Origin: Amycolatopsis sp. FDAARGOS 1241
GTDB lineage: Bacteria > Actinomycetota > Actinomycetes > Mycobacteriales > Pseudonocardiaceae
Length of the DNA stretch: 64,000 bases
Assembly: GCF_016889705.1 (NCBI RefSeq)
Contig: NZ_CP069526.1
Span: 7,771,001 to 7,835,000, forward strand
Direction of reading: 5' to 3'
The position numbers and the translations under genes are program-made. Of this stretch, positions 27,599-37,380 are shown in pieces. Positions within the stretch are counted from its first letter, which is position 1. Each line of letters begins with the position of its first letter. The notes beneath the pieces were generated by a model. It was not told the DNA's origin. It saw only the letters and a list, made by a program, of their open reading frames with translations, and did not search any database.

Positions 27599-28702
27599 TC
27601 AGGCGACCGCGGCCTGCTTGCGCCAGCGGATGCCGGCTTCGAGGAAGTCGTCGATCTCCCCGTCGAGCACGGCGCTCGGGTTGCCGACCTCGTGCTCGGT
27701 CCGCAAGTCCTTGACCATCTGGTACGGGTGCAGCACGTAGTTGCGCATCTGGTTGCCCCAGCTGGAGCCGCCGTCCTTGAGCGCGTCCATCTCCGCGCGC
27801 TCCTCCTCCTTCTTGCGCTGCAGCAGCCGCGCCTGGAGGACCTTCATCGCCGCCGCCTTGTTCTGCAGCTGCGACTTCTCGTTCTGGCAGGAGACGACGA
27901 TGTTCGTCGGGATGTGCGTGATGCGCACCGCGGAGTCGGTGGTGTTCACGCTCTGTCCACCGGGGCCCGACGAACGGTAGACATCGACTCGGATGTCCTT
28001 CTCCGGGATGTCGACGTGGTCGACCTCCTCGACCTCCGGCAGTACCTCGACGTGGGCGAACGACGTCTGGCGCCGGCTCTGGTTGTCGAACGGCGAGATC
28101 CGCACCAGCCGGTGGGTGCCCTGCTCGACCGAGAGGGTGCCGTAGGCGTAGGAGGCGCTCACCTTGAACGTCGCCGACTTGATGCCCGCCTCTTCGGCGT
28201 AGGAGATGTCGTAGACGTCGGTGGGGTACCCGTGGCGCTCGGCCCAGCGCAGGTACATGCGCAGCAGCATCTCGGCCCAGTCGGCCGCGTCGACGCCGCC
28301 GGCTTCCGCGCGGATGGTGACGACGGCGTTGCGGTCGTCGTACTCACCGGACAGCAGCGTGCGGACCTCGAGCGCGTCGATGTCCTTGCCGAGGCCCGTG
28401 AGGTCACCCTCGGCCTCCTGCACGCTGCCGGCGTCACCCTCGGCCTCGGCCAGCTCGTAGAGCACGCCGATGTCGTCGAGGCGCTGGCGCAGCTCCGAGA
28501 CGCGCCGGAGCTCGCTCTGGCGGTGCGACAGCTGGCTCGTGACCTTCTGCGCCTCCTCCGGGTTGTCCCAGAGGGTGGGGCTGGACGCCTGCTGCTCGAG
28601 CTCCGCGACCTGCGCACGCAGCGCATCGAGGTCCATCACCGACTCGATCTGCGTCAGCTTGCCGGACAGGTCCTTGAGGGCCGCATCGAACTCATCACTC
28701 AC
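27599..28702 (-). CDS. prfB: Peptide chain release factor 2
   Basis: Recognises UGA and UAA and triggers peptide release. The 367-residue protein has the SPF specificity motif in [16 protein letters not shown] and the catalytic GGQ in [14 protein letters not shown]. The reading frame is continuous, with no in-frame UGA and no programmed +1 frameshift site, as is usual in actinobacteria. I place the start at GTG 28702 (VSDEFDAAL); an ATG at 28729 adds nine hydrophobic residues and is less likely. Confidence 0.96.
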   Translation of the reverse strand: MSDEFDAALKDLSGKLTQIESVMDLDALRAQVAELEQQASSPTLWDNPEEAQKVTSQLSHRQSELRRVSELRQRLDDIGVLYELAEAEGDAGSVQEAEGDLTGLGKDIDALEVRTLLSGEYDDRNAVVTIRAEAGGVDAADWAEMLLRMYLRWAERHGYPTDVYDISYAEEAGIKSATFKVSASYAYGTLSVEQGTHRLVRISPFDNQSRRQTSFAHVEVLPEVEEVDHVDIPEKDIRVDVYRSSGPGGQSVNTTDSAVRITHIPTNIVVSCQNEKSQLQNKAAAMKVLQARLLQRKKEEERAEMDALKDGGSSWGNQMRNYVLHPYQMVKDLRTEHEVGNPSAVLDGEIDDFLEAGIRWRKQAAVA

Positions 28703-28765
28703 GATGTCCAAGGTTACGGCAAAACCCACGACCGGTTGCGCACCGGTCGTGGGCTGCGGCGGGCG

Positions 28766-29266
28766 TCAGGCCTGCGGGATCGCGTCGAGCAGCTTCAGCG
28801 CGGCCTTGGCCTGCGCCTGCGCGAACTCGGCGACGGCCTTCGCGTACGGGCCGTCGGCACCCTTCGTGGCGGCCTTGGCCTCGTCGAGCTGGCCCTGGTA
28901 GGTGCTGCGGGCGGCATCGAGCAGCGTCGAACGCTGCTTCGCCGTCAGCGAACCGGCGTGCACGAGCCGCAGGATGAGCGGGCTGCGCAGGTGGTCGGGG
29001 CCGGCCTCGGACGTGAGCCACGTCTTGAAGGCCTTCTTGCCCGCCGCGGTGAGCACGTACTGCTGGCTCGAGCGCGGACCCTGCTTGCCCAGCCGGACGA
29101 GGCCCTCCTTGGACAACGCCGGGAGCTCGCGGTAGACCTGGCTGCGGGTGACACTGAAGAAGGCGCCGAAGCGCTCGTCGGCGCCCGCGACCAGCTGCCC
29201 ACCCGTGGCGGGACCGTCGTGGAGGAGACCGAGCAGAGCGGCGGCTGTTGCATTCAATTCGGACAC
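28766..29266 (-). CDS. PadR-family transcriptional regulator
   Basis: A 166-residue regulator with the PadR winged helix (LNATAAALLGLLHDGPATGGQL ... SVTRSQVYRELPALSKEGLVRLG) and a C-terminal helical dimer domain (PLILRLVHAGSLTAKQR). GTG 29266 starts exactly at the domain; in-frame GTG 29302 would add twelve charged residues and has a slightly better GAGG site, so the start is uncertain. It is transcribed alone towards prfB. Regulated genes are not evident. Confidence 0.87.
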   Translation of the reverse strand: MSELNATAAALLGLLHDGPATGGQLVAGADERFGAFFSVTRSQVYRELPALSKEGLVRLGKQGPRSSQQYVLTAAGKKAFKTWLTSEAGPDHLRSPLILRLVHAGSLTAKQRSTLLDAARSTYQGQLDEAKAATKGADGPYAKAVAEFAQAQAKAALKLLDAIPQA

Positions 29267-29483
29267 ACCCCTACGTTCCCACTTCTTCGGCGGTATGTCC
29301 ACAGTGGCCTCGGGATCTGTCCATTGTGGCTAGTGTTATCCCCTCGTTCGGCCCAATCCGGAAGCAGGTCCACTGTGGACCTGGACACGCTCCGCAACCG
29401 GACGGGCGCCCGTTCCGGCGCAAAACGACCAGGGCGCCGGAGCGCAACCACCACCTGAGCGAATCGGCAGGTCAGAGCACGAA

Positions 29484-29520
29484 AAAGCCCGGCTTGCACT
29501 GTGTGCAAACCGGGCTTTTC
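29484..29520 (-). terminator. Terminator of initiator tRNA copy 1
   Basis: On the minus strand AAAGCCCGG...CCGGGCTTTTT with inner TTGCA/TGCAA pairing, starting a few bases after the tRNA 3' end. Confidence 0.85.
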
Positions 29521-29524
29521 GCAG

Positions 29525-29598
29525 TAGCGGGGACAGGATTTGAACCTGCGACCTCTGGGTTATGAGCCCAGCGAGCTACCGAGCTGCTCCACCCCGCG
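29525..29598 (-). tRNA. tRNA-fMet (CAT anticodon), copy 1
   Basis: A 74-nt initiator tRNA. The first base is C with no pair at the top of the acceptor stem, the anticodon stem has three G-C pairs (GGG CTCATAA CCC), and the T loop reads GGTTCAAATCC; these mark an initiator rather than an elongator Met tRNA. CCA is not complete in the DNA. The 74 bases are identical to copy 2 at 33453-33526. Confidence 0.96.
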
Positions 29599-29652
29599 TC
29601 GTGTGTAAATAGACTAACAGCAGGGGTCCAGGGGTTATTCCGGGACCCCCCG

Positions 29653-30267
29653 TTAACCCTCAAGCGCACCGTCTACCTGCGACGATGCCGCCTCGGCCCA
29701 CTGCCGGGCCCCGCCCAGCACCATCGCGAGGCCATCGGAGAACCCGGCTTCGACATCGCGGGAGATCGCGGCACCCTCGTCGTCCGGGCCGTAGCGTTCG
29801 TCCCGCTCACCGGGCCGCGGGTACACGGCCTGCTCTTCGATGGTGAACCCGATCACGAAGCTGTAAACGGTGAACGACACGCACGCCGCCAGCGTGCCGT
29901 CGAGCCCGGCGTCGATCAGGTCCTGCAGCGGCCGCGGGCCGAGCAGCGCAGGTCGTCGAGGTAGGTACCCGAGAAGACCTTCGCGCCGTCACGGTAGGCC
30001 AGCAAGGTACGGCGCCATCCTGACCTGGTGTTCGAGGGCCTGCCACGGGTCGAGCCCGTCGGGTGGCAGGCGGTCGGCCACGGCGTCGGCGAGCATCTGC
30101 GTGGCCATCCGGTCGAGCAGCTCCTGCTTGTTCTTCAGGTGCCAGTACAGCACCGGCGCCTTGACGCCGAGGTCGCCGGCGATCAGCCGCAGGGTCAGCC
30201 CGTTCAGGCCCACCTCGTTGAGCAGGCGTAACCCCGAGCGCGCGATTTCTTGCCTGGTCAGGGCCAT
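29653..30267 (-). pseudogene. Frameshifted TetR-family (TetR_C class) repressor
   Basis: The N-terminal part from ATG 30267 (MALTRQEIARSGLRLLNEVG...VLYWHLKNKQELLDRM) is a clear TetR helix-turn-helix with AGGAGG five bases upstream. It stops early after YLAGLP. Homology-like sequence continues in the next frame (LLAYRDGAKVFSGTYLDD) and then in a third (PLQDLIDAGLDG...SFTVYSFVIGFTIEEQAVY), so at least two frameshifts are present. The intact form would be about 205 residues. It is divergent from a broken monooxygenase gene, the usual arrangement of a drug-sensing repressor and a modifying enzyme. Confidence 0.85.
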
Positions 30268-30288
30268 GGCGTCCTCCTGGCTCGACAA

Positions 30289-30338
30289 TTTATCGATGTT
30301 AAAGGGACGTGGCGGCAGGTCAACTTAACAACGTTAAG
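30289..30338. promoter_or_regulatory. Remaining TetR-type operators
   Basis: A perfect inverted repeat CTTAACAACGTTAAG at 30324-30338 and a weaker one TTTATCGATGTTAAA at 30289-30303 lie between the divergent broken repressor and monooxygenase genes. They resemble tet-type operators. They are intact although both genes are not. Confidence 0.6.
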
Positions 30339-30346
30339 GAGTGGCT

Positions 30347-31617
30347 GTGAACGAGCCGCACGCCGATGTCGTCGTGGCGGCTGCCGCGGGTCAGCGCCGT
30401 GGTGGTGGAACGGCTGCCCGAGCGCATCGGCTGTCGAAGGCGCTGAACCTGCAATCAGGAACCGCGGAGGTGCCCGACCTGCGGATCGCTGTCGAGAGCG
30501 GAGGAACGCGCGTTCGCCACCGTCCAGGAGGGACACTTCACGGTCATCCCCGTGAGCTACGCCGCACCCGTACCAGCTCGGCATCCCGCCGGCGCGGGTC
30601 GACGACCTGCTCGAGGAGCGGTTCGTCGAGCTGGGCGGCAAGGTACTGCGCGGGCACGAGCTGGTCTCCCTCACCCAGGACGACGAGGGAGTGCGGGCCA
30701 TGGCCGGAGAGGTGGTCCGTGGCCGCAGCACCGTCCGCAGGCTGCTGGGCGTGCCGTTCGAAGGCGACGACGGCAGCGGCTACGGCGTGGTGGCCGACAT
30801 CGTCGCGGGCCGCGGGCCGGACGGCGCGGCCGCTGCGTGGACGTCGGTGCGCGGCAGGGTCCGCTCCGCCGCCCGACGGGCTTCTGCGGGCTCATCCCGC
30901 TCGACGAGCCACTGCTGTACCGCCTCACCCTCGGCGACCGCGCGCACCGGCCCGCGAACTTCCGCAGCCCCGTCCCCGCCGACGAGGTGCACACGGCTGT
31001 CGCCGCCACGTACGGCCCGGTGACGATCAAGGAGATCAGCTGGCTGTCCCGCTTCTCCGACGCAGCCCGCTACCGCACCGGCCGCGCCCTGCTGGCCGGC
31101 GACGCGGCCCACATCCACTTCCCCGCCGGCGGCCAGGGCTTGGACCTCGACGTCCAGGACGCGATGAACCTGGGCTGGCAGCTCGCCGCGGCCATTCGCG
31201 GGGACACTTCCGTGCTCGACACCTACGAGCCGGAACGGCACACCGTCGGCGCCGGGGTGCTGGAGAACGTCGCCGCCCAGAACGGCCTCATCTCCCGGTC
31301 GACGTCGAGCCGCGCGGTGCGCGCCCTCTTCACGACGCCGGCCGACCTGCCCGACGTGTCCCGCCACCTGTCCGGTCTGGTCTGCGGTCTCGCCGTCCGC
31401 TACCCGGGCCCCGGCGGCGCCCACCCGTTGACCGGCACGCGCCTGCCCGGCTTCCCCTTACCGGGCGGCTCTCGGGCCAGCACGCTCTTCCACTCGAACC
31501 ACCACGTCCTCTTCGGCACTCCGACGCTGACCTGCCCCCGGCCCACTGTCCACAGCGGACCTTCCCGCTTTACCCTTCCTGGCGGCCGCCGCCCTGGTCC
31601 GCCCGGACGGCTAGTTC
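30347..31617 (+). pseudogene. Broken FAD-dependent monooxygenase (aromatic hydroxylase type)
   Basis: Starts at GTG 30347 after AAGGAG (30336-30341). The first residues VNEPHADVVV fit the FAD-binding strand, but the GxGxxG segment is deleted and the frame shifts within 60 codons; pieces such as VVERLPERIG, SKALNLQSGTAEV, PPARVDDLLEERFVELGG lie in different frames. The second half is readable in one frame and carries the flavin motif ALLAGDAAHIHFPAGGQGL followed by DAMNLGWQLAAAI. The C-terminus is also worn. Related to polyketide or antibiotic hydroxylases. Divergent from the broken TetR gene. Confidence 0.85.
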
Positions 31618-31624
31618 TCCTGGC

Positions 31625-32585
31625 TCACTTCACGATGACGGGCAACGACTCGAACCCTCGCAGCGTCACCGTGTGCGCCCATACCGGCTCCCCCGCCGCC
31701 GTCAACCGGGGCACGCGCCGGGCGAGTTCACGCAACACCGTCCGCCCTTCCAGCCGCGCCAACGGCGCGCCGAGGCAGAAGTGCGCACCGTGCCCGAACG
31801 ACAGGTGCCGCGCTCGGCGGCGAGGTCGAACACCCCGGGGTCCCGGAACGCCCGCGGATCCCGGTTGGCTGCCCCGATCAGCACCACGGTCTGCGTTCCC
31901 GCCGTCAGCTCGACACCGCCCACGACGGTGTCGACGAGCGCGGTGCGCAGCGTGAGCTGGATCGGCGAGTCGTACCGCAGGACTTCCTCGACCGCTGCCT
32001 CGGCGAGTGACCCGTCGCGGCTCAACACCGCGTACTGCTCGGGTTGCGCAGGAACGCGAGCACCCCGTTCCCGATGAGGTCCGTCGTCGTCTCGTGCCCG
32101 GCGATCAGCAACAGCGTCAACGTGACCAGCAGCTCGCCCTCGCTGAGCACGTCCCCCCGGTCGGACACCGCGACCAGCTCGGACAGCAGATCCTCTCCCG
32201 GCTTCCAGCGCCGCTGCTCGGCCAGTTCCCGGAAGTAGGCGTTGAACTCGCGCCTCGCCGAGGCCGCTCGCTCCACCGCTTCCGGTGGCAGCAGGAACGC
32301 CGGATCCGACGCCCGCGCCATCGCGGCCGACCACGCGCCGAACCGTTCCCGGTCCGCGACCGGGACGCCCAGCAGCTCCGCGATCACCGTCACCGGCAAC
32401 GCAACCGCCAGCTCTCCCATCAGCTCGGCCTCGCCGGCGTCGAGCGCGCGATCGATCGACTCCCCGACCAACCCCTCGACGCGCGCCTTGAGCCCCTCCA
32501 CCACGCGCGGCGTGAACGCCTTCGCCACCAGCCGTCGCAACCGCGTGTGGTCCGGCGGGTTCAGGAACGCCAGCGCGCGCACCAC
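31625..32585 (-). pseudogene. Broken cytochrome P450
   Basis: The N-terminal ~80 residues are missing. From 32585 the frame reads LNPPDHTRLRRLV, the I-helix [12 protein letters not shown], then shifts near 32025; the next frame holds [11 protein letters not shown] (ExxR region) and AANRDPRAF, and a second shift near 31815 leads to the haem loop [18 protein letters not shown] and a natural end at 31625. All landmarks of a bacterial CYP are there but in three frames. It is a relic next to the broken monooxygenase, perhaps from the same cluster. Confidence 0.85.
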
Positions 32586-33400
32586 CCGCCCCTGTCAATC
32601 CACCGGCTGCCCCGGTTCGCCCGCCGCCACCAGTTCCGGCTCCGGGTGACCGAACCCGGCACCCTTCAGGACGGCTTCCGCCTCACTGAACCCCAGTCCA
32701 CCACAAGGCCCTCAGCGCTCCTGACCACGGGCCCGCGCTCGCGCCGCTCCTCATAAACCCCGCACCGGCCCTCATTGCCCTGCCGCGCCACCAACTCCAC
32801 CACCGCAACCACGCCACTTCCCCCTTCGCCCCCGCCACCCAGCCCCACACACCACTGTGGAGCCCAAACCGCAGGCTGCCGCACGCAAATCTCACCACCC
32901 AACACAACCCACCCCGGGGGTCCAGGGGGCGAATCCCCTCCCGGCGGACGCCGGGGGGTCGACCCCCGAAGAAATGCGGAAGACGCCCCTCACTTGCCCT
33001 TCCACAAACCGCAGCCAGAGCCTCCCACCCACCACCGCACGCAGGAGCCACCGGGGGTTCGACCCCCGAAGAAATTCGGAAGAGGGCCCTTGCTTGCGCT
33101 TTCCGCAAACCGCAGCCCACCTCTCCCACCCACTACGGCACGCAACGCTCACCAGCCAACGCAACCCACCTTGGGGGGTCCAGGGGGGGCGAAGCCCCTC
33201 CTGGCGGGGGCCCGGGGGTTCGACCCCCGAAGAAATTCGGAAGAGGGCCCTTGCTTGCGCTTTCCGCAAACCGCAGCCCACCTCTCCCACCCACTACGGC
33301 ACGCAACGCTCACCAGCCAACGCAACCCACCTTGGGGGGTCCAGGGGGGGCGAAGCCCCTCCTGGCGGGGGCCCGGGGGTTCGACGCCCGAAGAAAATGC
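32586..33400. other. About 800 bp without a gene, holding a tandem array
   Basis: No coding region is supported. 32600-32900 is C-rich, low-complexity DNA. The rest is the 161-bp repeat array described separately. Apparent long frames in it arise from the repeats and lack starts with ribosome sites. Confidence 0.7.
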
Positions 33401-33420
33401 GAAAGAGGGCCTTTGCTTGC
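32905..33420 (+). repeat. Tandem repeat array, 161-bp period
   Basis: The landmark TTCGACCCCCGAAGAAATTCGG recurs (in parts) at 33061, 33222 and 33383, giving an exact 161-bp period between three units; a shorter, diverged unit has the landmark at 32961 (100 bp away). Each unit contains GGGGGTCCAGGGGG-type and CGAAGCCCCTCCTGG-type G/C blocks and ends in GAGGGCCCTTGCTTGCGC, which matches one arm of the terminator of the adjacent tRNA. Confidence 0.85.
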
Positions 33421-33444
33421 GCATTATGCAAGCAAAGGCCCTCT
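33401..33444 (-). terminator. Terminator of initiator tRNA copy 2
   Basis: A perfect 17-bp stem (33404-33420 with 33428-33444) and 7-base loop, 8 bases after the tRNA, followed on the minus strand by TTTC and more T-rich sequence. Confidence 0.85.
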
Positions 33445-33452
33445 GCACTCTG

Positions 33453-33526
33453 TAGCGGGGACAGGATTTGAACCTGCGACCTCTGGGTTATGAGCCCAGC
33501 GAGCTACCGAGCTGCTCCACCCCGCG
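33453..33526 (-). tRNA. tRNA-fMet (CAT anticodon), copy 2
   Basis: Identical over 74 bases to the copy at 29525-29598, including the unpaired first base and the three G-C pairs of the anticodon stem. The identity extends a few bases on both sides (GTAGCGGGG and the CGCGTCG 5' flank), but terminators differ. Confidence 0.96.
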
Positions 33527-33595
33527 TCGGTGACACCTACCTTACGCCCCGGTTTCTCGTGGGTGCAAAGCAGGTGCCCCTTCGCGTAAGCGACG

Positions 33596-36500
33596 TCACC
33601 CGCCGGGCTGTTGGGGTGTTCCGCTGCCGGCCGGTGGGGGGCTCGCCTTGGCCGATTCGTACTCCTTCGCCGCGGCGTCCAGGGCGGCGAGTGCCGCGCC
33701 CTGGTCGGCGAAGTTGCCCGACTGCTGGGCGGCTTTGAGCTTCGCCAGCGCGGACTGGATGTCCGTCACTGCCTTGTCGAGTGCCTGGTTGCTGCCGCCC
33801 GAGTTGGGCGGGGGTGTGGTTGTCGTGGGGTTGGCGGGTGACGCCGGGGTGGTCGGTTTCGTCGAAGCCGGTGGTGCCCCTTCGACCGGTGTGGTCGCCG
33901 CGGCGCCGGTGCCCTTGCCGAACACCTGGTCCAGTGCCTCGTTGAGCGTCGGTGCGTAGCCGACTTGCGAGCCGAACGACACGAGCACGCGGGCCAGCTG
34001 CGGGTAGCTCAGCTGGTTGCGCTGTCTGATGTACACGGGTTCGACGTAGAGGAACCCGTCGGCGACCGGCAGCGTGATCATGTTGCCGTAGATCGGGACC
34101 ACGTTGGGGTTGTTGAGCAGGGTCCGGTCGGAAGCGACCTGCTGGTCGCTCTGGAATCTGTTTTGGACTTGTACCGGCCCGTCCACCTGGTTCGAACCGC
34201 TGGCCGGGGGTAGCCGGAGCACTCGGATGGTGCCGTAGTCTTGCGCATCGGACGAGACCGACATCCACGACGCGAGGTACTGCCGTTGCAGACCGGTGAG
34301 CCCGCTGGTCAGCTGGAACGTCGGCGTGCCTTCGCCCGCTGCGTCGGCGAGGACGTAGTAGCCGGGTTGGTTCGCGACGTTCGCGGCCGCCGTGGTGGCG
34401 CTGCCGTCTTCCGTCGGGTCCTGGGGGACGCTCCAGAAGGCCTGCTGCGCGTAGAACTCCTGGGGGCTGTCCACGTGGTAGCGGGCGAGGAGCTCACGCT
34501 GGATCTTGAAGAGGTCCTCGGGGTAGCGGAAGTGCGCCCGCAGGTCGGGTGAGATGTCCGCGCTCGGCTTCACCAGGCCCGGGAACACCTTCTCCCACGC
34601 GTTGAGGACGGGTTCCTTGTCGTCGATCGAGTACAGGGTGACCGTGCCGTTGAACGCGTCGACGGTCGCCTTCACCGAGTTGCGGATGTAGTTGATCGAG
34701 TTGTTGGCCTGCTTGGTGACTCCGTTGAGCGAGTCGTTGGTGGCCTCGCCGAGCTGCGTCTGCTGCGCGTACGGGTAGTTGTTGAGCGTGGTGTAGCCGT
34801 CGACGATCCAGACGATCTTGCCGTCGACGACCGCGGGGTACGGGTCACCGTCGAGCGTCAGCCACGGCGCGACCTTGCTGACGCGGTCGCGGGGGTCGCG
34901 GTTGTACATGATCTTCGAACCGTCGCCGATGGCGTCGGAGAACAGGATGTTGCGCTCGCCGTACTCGGCCGCGAACGCGAGCCGGTTGAACCAGTTGCTG
35001 AGCGGGACGCCGCCCGAGCCGGTGTAGAGGTAGTTGCGCTGGCTGTCGGTGTCGTACTCGCCGGGCGCCTTGCCCGGTGTGCCGCCGACGATCGCGTAGT
35101 CGTTCTCGTTGGCCAGCTCGCCGTAGTAGATGCGCGGCTGGTCGACGCGGATGCCGGGCTTGCCACCGACGGAACCGGCGCCGGTGGGGTTGGTCGTGTC
35201 GCTCGTGGTGGCGATCGGGTAGCCGCCGCCGGTGTTCGAGTCGGACACGTCCGTCACGGCGCGGTCGATGGTGTTGGCCGGCGCGGCGACGAACCCGTTG
35301 CCGTGGGTGTAGACGAGGTGCTTGTTGATCCAGTTGGTCTGGTTGCCGGTCAGCCCGTCGGTCTTCATCTCCTTGGCGGCCACGATGTAGTCCTGCGTGG
35401 TGCCGTTGAGGGTGTAGCGGTCGATGTCGAGCTTCGCCGGGAAGCCGTAGAAGTTCTCGCGGCCGACGCGCTGGGTGAAGGTGTCGCTCAGCACGTTCGG
35501 GTCGAGCAGCCGGATGTTGGACACGGTGCCGGTGTCGGCCTTCACCGCGTCGGACGTCGCCGTGTTCTTGCCCGGGTAGTTCTCGTACTTCACGTTCTGC
35601 AGCCCGAACGCCGAGCGCGTCGCGTCCATGTTCCGCTGGATCGAGGTGGCTTCCTTGTCGTTCGCGTTCGGCTTCACCGAGAACTGGTCGAGGATCGCGG
35701 GCCACGCGACGCCGATCAGCACGCCCGACAGGATCAGCAGCACGAGCGCGATCGCCGGCAGTTGCAGGTTGCGCAGGAACGCGCCGGCGAAGAACGCGAC
35801 GGCGCAGATCACGCAGATGCACAGCAGGATCAGCTTCGCCGGCAGCACCGCGTTGAGGTCGGTGTACGTGGCGCCGTTGAACAGCGGCATGTCGCGATCG
35901 GAGAGCAGCAGGTTGTAGCGGTCGAAGAAGTACTCGACGGCCTTCAGCAGCACGAAGAGGCCAACGGTGATCGCGAGCTGCGCGCGCGCCGGGCCCGACA
36001 GCTGGCCGCCGCGGCCGGCGAGGCGGATGCCACCGAAGATGTAGTGGGCGATCAGCGCGCCGAAGAACGAGATGACGACCGTGATGAACAGCCAGCCGAG
36101 CAGCCAGTTCACGAACGGCATGTCGAACGCGTAGAAGCCGATGTCGAGCCCGAACTGGGGGTCCTTCTGCCCGAACGACGTGCCGTTGAGGAACAGCTGC
36201 ACCAGCTGCCAGTCGCCCATCGCCGACGCACCGGAGATGAGGCCGGTGATCAGCGGGATGCCGATGCCGAACAGGCGGATGCGGGCGACGATCATCGAGC
36301 GGTAGCGCGACAGCGGGTCGTCGCTGCCCGAGACGGGCACGAACACCGGGCGCGTCCGGTACGCGATGATCAGGCTGACCGCGAGCGTGCCGCCCACGAG
36401 GAGCCCGACGGCCACGAAGAGGACTATCCGGGTGAGGATCTCCGTCGTGAACACCTGGCGCGCGTGGACCTCGCCGAACCACAACCAGTCGACGTAGGTG

Positions 36501-36607
36501 TCGAGGAGCCTGACGCCCAGCAGCAGCGCCAGCACGATCACCGCGGCGACGATGAGGAGGATCCGGCTGCGGCGGGACAGCTTCAGGCTCACGGGCCTAG
36601 ACGCCAC
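33596..36607 (-). CDS. UPF0182 family membrane protein (COG1615)
   Basis: A large 1003-residue protein of unknown function conserved across actinobacteria (Rv3193c type). The first ~330 residues hold seven or so membrane helices (LLIVAAVIVLALLLGVRLLDTYVDWLWFGEV at the start, with the family pattern DWLWFGEV). A large extracytoplasmic domain follows (DPxDRVSKVAPWLTLDGDPYPAVVDGKIVW region), then a Pro/Thr-rich linker and a short coiled tail (DIQSALAKLKAAQQSG). ATG 36607 is preceded by GCGTTGCCGT with only a weak site. It is divergent from the PPA1309 gene. Length is normal for the family. Confidence 0.93.
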   Translation of the reverse strand: MASRPVSLKLSRRSRILLIVAAVIVLALLLGVRLLDTYVDWLWFGEVHARQVFTTEILTRIVLFVAVGLLVGGTLAVSLIIAYRTRPVFVPVSGSDDPLSRYRSMIVARIRLFGIGIPLITGLISGASAMGDWQLVQLFLNGTSFGQKDPQFGLDIGFYAFDMPFVNWLLGWLFITVVISFFGALIAHYIFGGIRLAGRGGQLSGPARAQLAITVGLFVLLKAVEYFFDRYNLLLSDRDMPLFNGATYTDLNAVLPAKLILLCICVICAVAFFAGAFLRNLQLPAIALVLLILSGVLIGVAWPAILDQFSVKPNANDKEATSIQRNMDATRSAFGLQNVKYENYPGKNTATSDAVKADTGTVSNIRLLDPNVLSDTFTQRVGRENFYGFPAKLDIDRYTLNGTTQDYIVAAKEMKTDGLTGNQTNWINKHLVYTHGNGFVAAPANTIDRAVTDVSDSNTGGGYPIATTSDTTNPTGAGSVGGKPGIRVDQPRIYYGELANENDYAIVGGTPGKAPGEYDTDSQRNYLYTGSGGVPLSNWFNRLAFAAEYGERNILFSDAIGDGSKIMYNRDPRDRVSKVAPWLTLDGDPYPAVVDGKIVWIVDGYTTLNNYPYAQQTQLGEATNDSLNGVTKQANNSINYIRNSVKATVDAFNGTVTLYSIDDKEPVLNAWEKVFPGLVKPSADISPDLRAHFRYPEDLFKIQRELLARYHVDSPQEFYAQQAFWSVPQDPTEDGSATTAAANVANQPGYYVLADAAGEGTPTFQLTSGLTGLQRQYLASWMSVSSDAQDYGTIRVLRLPPASGSNQVDGPVQVQNRFQSDQQVASDRTLLNNPNVVPIYGNMITLPVADGFLYVEPVYIRQRNQLSYPQLARVLVSFGSQVGYAPTLNEALDQVFGKGTGAAATTPVEGAPPASTKPTTPASPANPTTTTPPPNSGGSNQALDKAVTDIQSALAKLKAAQQSGNFADQGAALAALDAAAKEYESAKASPPPAGSGTPQQPGG

Positions 36608-36754
36608 GGCAACGCTCCTGTCTTCGTGAACACGATCGCGGGGACGCGGACGTCCCTTGACGGTTTAACTCTACGGATGGCTTCCCGAGTTCCCGGGACC
36701 GCCCAAACCGGACGTCGGACGACGCCGTGCGGGGCGGCCTGCGACGATGTCGCC

Positions 36755-37312
36755 ATGCTTCCGACCGATCCGCCCGCCGCCAACCCCGTCGCCGGCCTGG
36801 CCCGGGAAGTCGAAGAGTTCGTCGCCTCCGGCGGCTGGGACCAGCCGCCGCAGCTGTTCGCGCTGGTGCCCACCGCGGCGCTGCTCGACGAGCAGCCCGA
36901 GCTGGCCGGCCAGCTCGACCGCGCGAACCCGCTGACGCCCGTGGCGCAGGAGGCGCTGCCCGAGGGAGACCTCGCCGAGTCGCTGGGGCGGATCGCCTGG
37001 CCCGAGATCGTGGTGGGCTGCGCGCTCGCGCAGGAGATCATCGTGCTGCCACCCGACGTCGAGGCCGAGCTCGAAGGCGTCGCCGAGGCCGACGCCGAGC
37101 GCCTGCGCCGCGCGGCCGCCGACCACCCGCGGCGCACCGAAGCGCGGCTCGTGGCGGCGGTGCTGCGCGAAGGCGATGTGGCGTGCGTGATGCGGTTGCG
37201 CGGTGCGCGGCCGGACGAGCCGGGTGACGCCGACGCGCTGGACGAGATCGTCGAGAGCCCGGACCTCGCACCCAACCTGCTCGAAGCGCTGAAGACGACG
37301 CTGCTGCCCTGA
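36755..37312 (+). CDS. PPA1309-family protein
   Basis: A 185-residue soluble protein of an actinobacterial family of unknown function. The pattern is typical: VEEFVASGGWDQPPQLFALVPTAALL, then LAESLGRIAWPEIVVGCALAQEIIVLP and HPRRTEARLVAAVLREGDVACVMRLRG. It lies between the UPF0182 and YlbL genes as in mycobacteria and streptomycetes. ATG 36755 is the natural start. No catalytic residues are evident. Confidence 0.88.
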   Translation: MLPTDPPAANPVAGLAREVEEFVASGGWDQPPQLFALVPTAALLDEQPELAGQLDRANPLTPVAQEALPEGDLAESLGRIAWPEIVVGCALAQEIIVLPPDVEAELEGVAEADAERLRRAAADHPRRTEARLVAAVLREGDVACVMRLRGARPDEPGDADALDEIVESPDLAPNLLEALKTTLLP

Positions 37313-37380
37313 GCCGCCACGAGCCGGGGGCCTCCGCATGGGGGCCTCCGGATCCGGGCGGGTGCTGGCACGGTGGGTCC

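Noticed and set aside
27599..28702. Programmed +1 frameshift in prfB
   Set aside because: No early in-frame TGA or CTTTGA-type slip site; the frame is continuous.
32905..33420. Possible CRISPR array
   Set aside because: Units are 161 bp with near-identical content throughout and no short repeat-spacer alternation; no cas genes.
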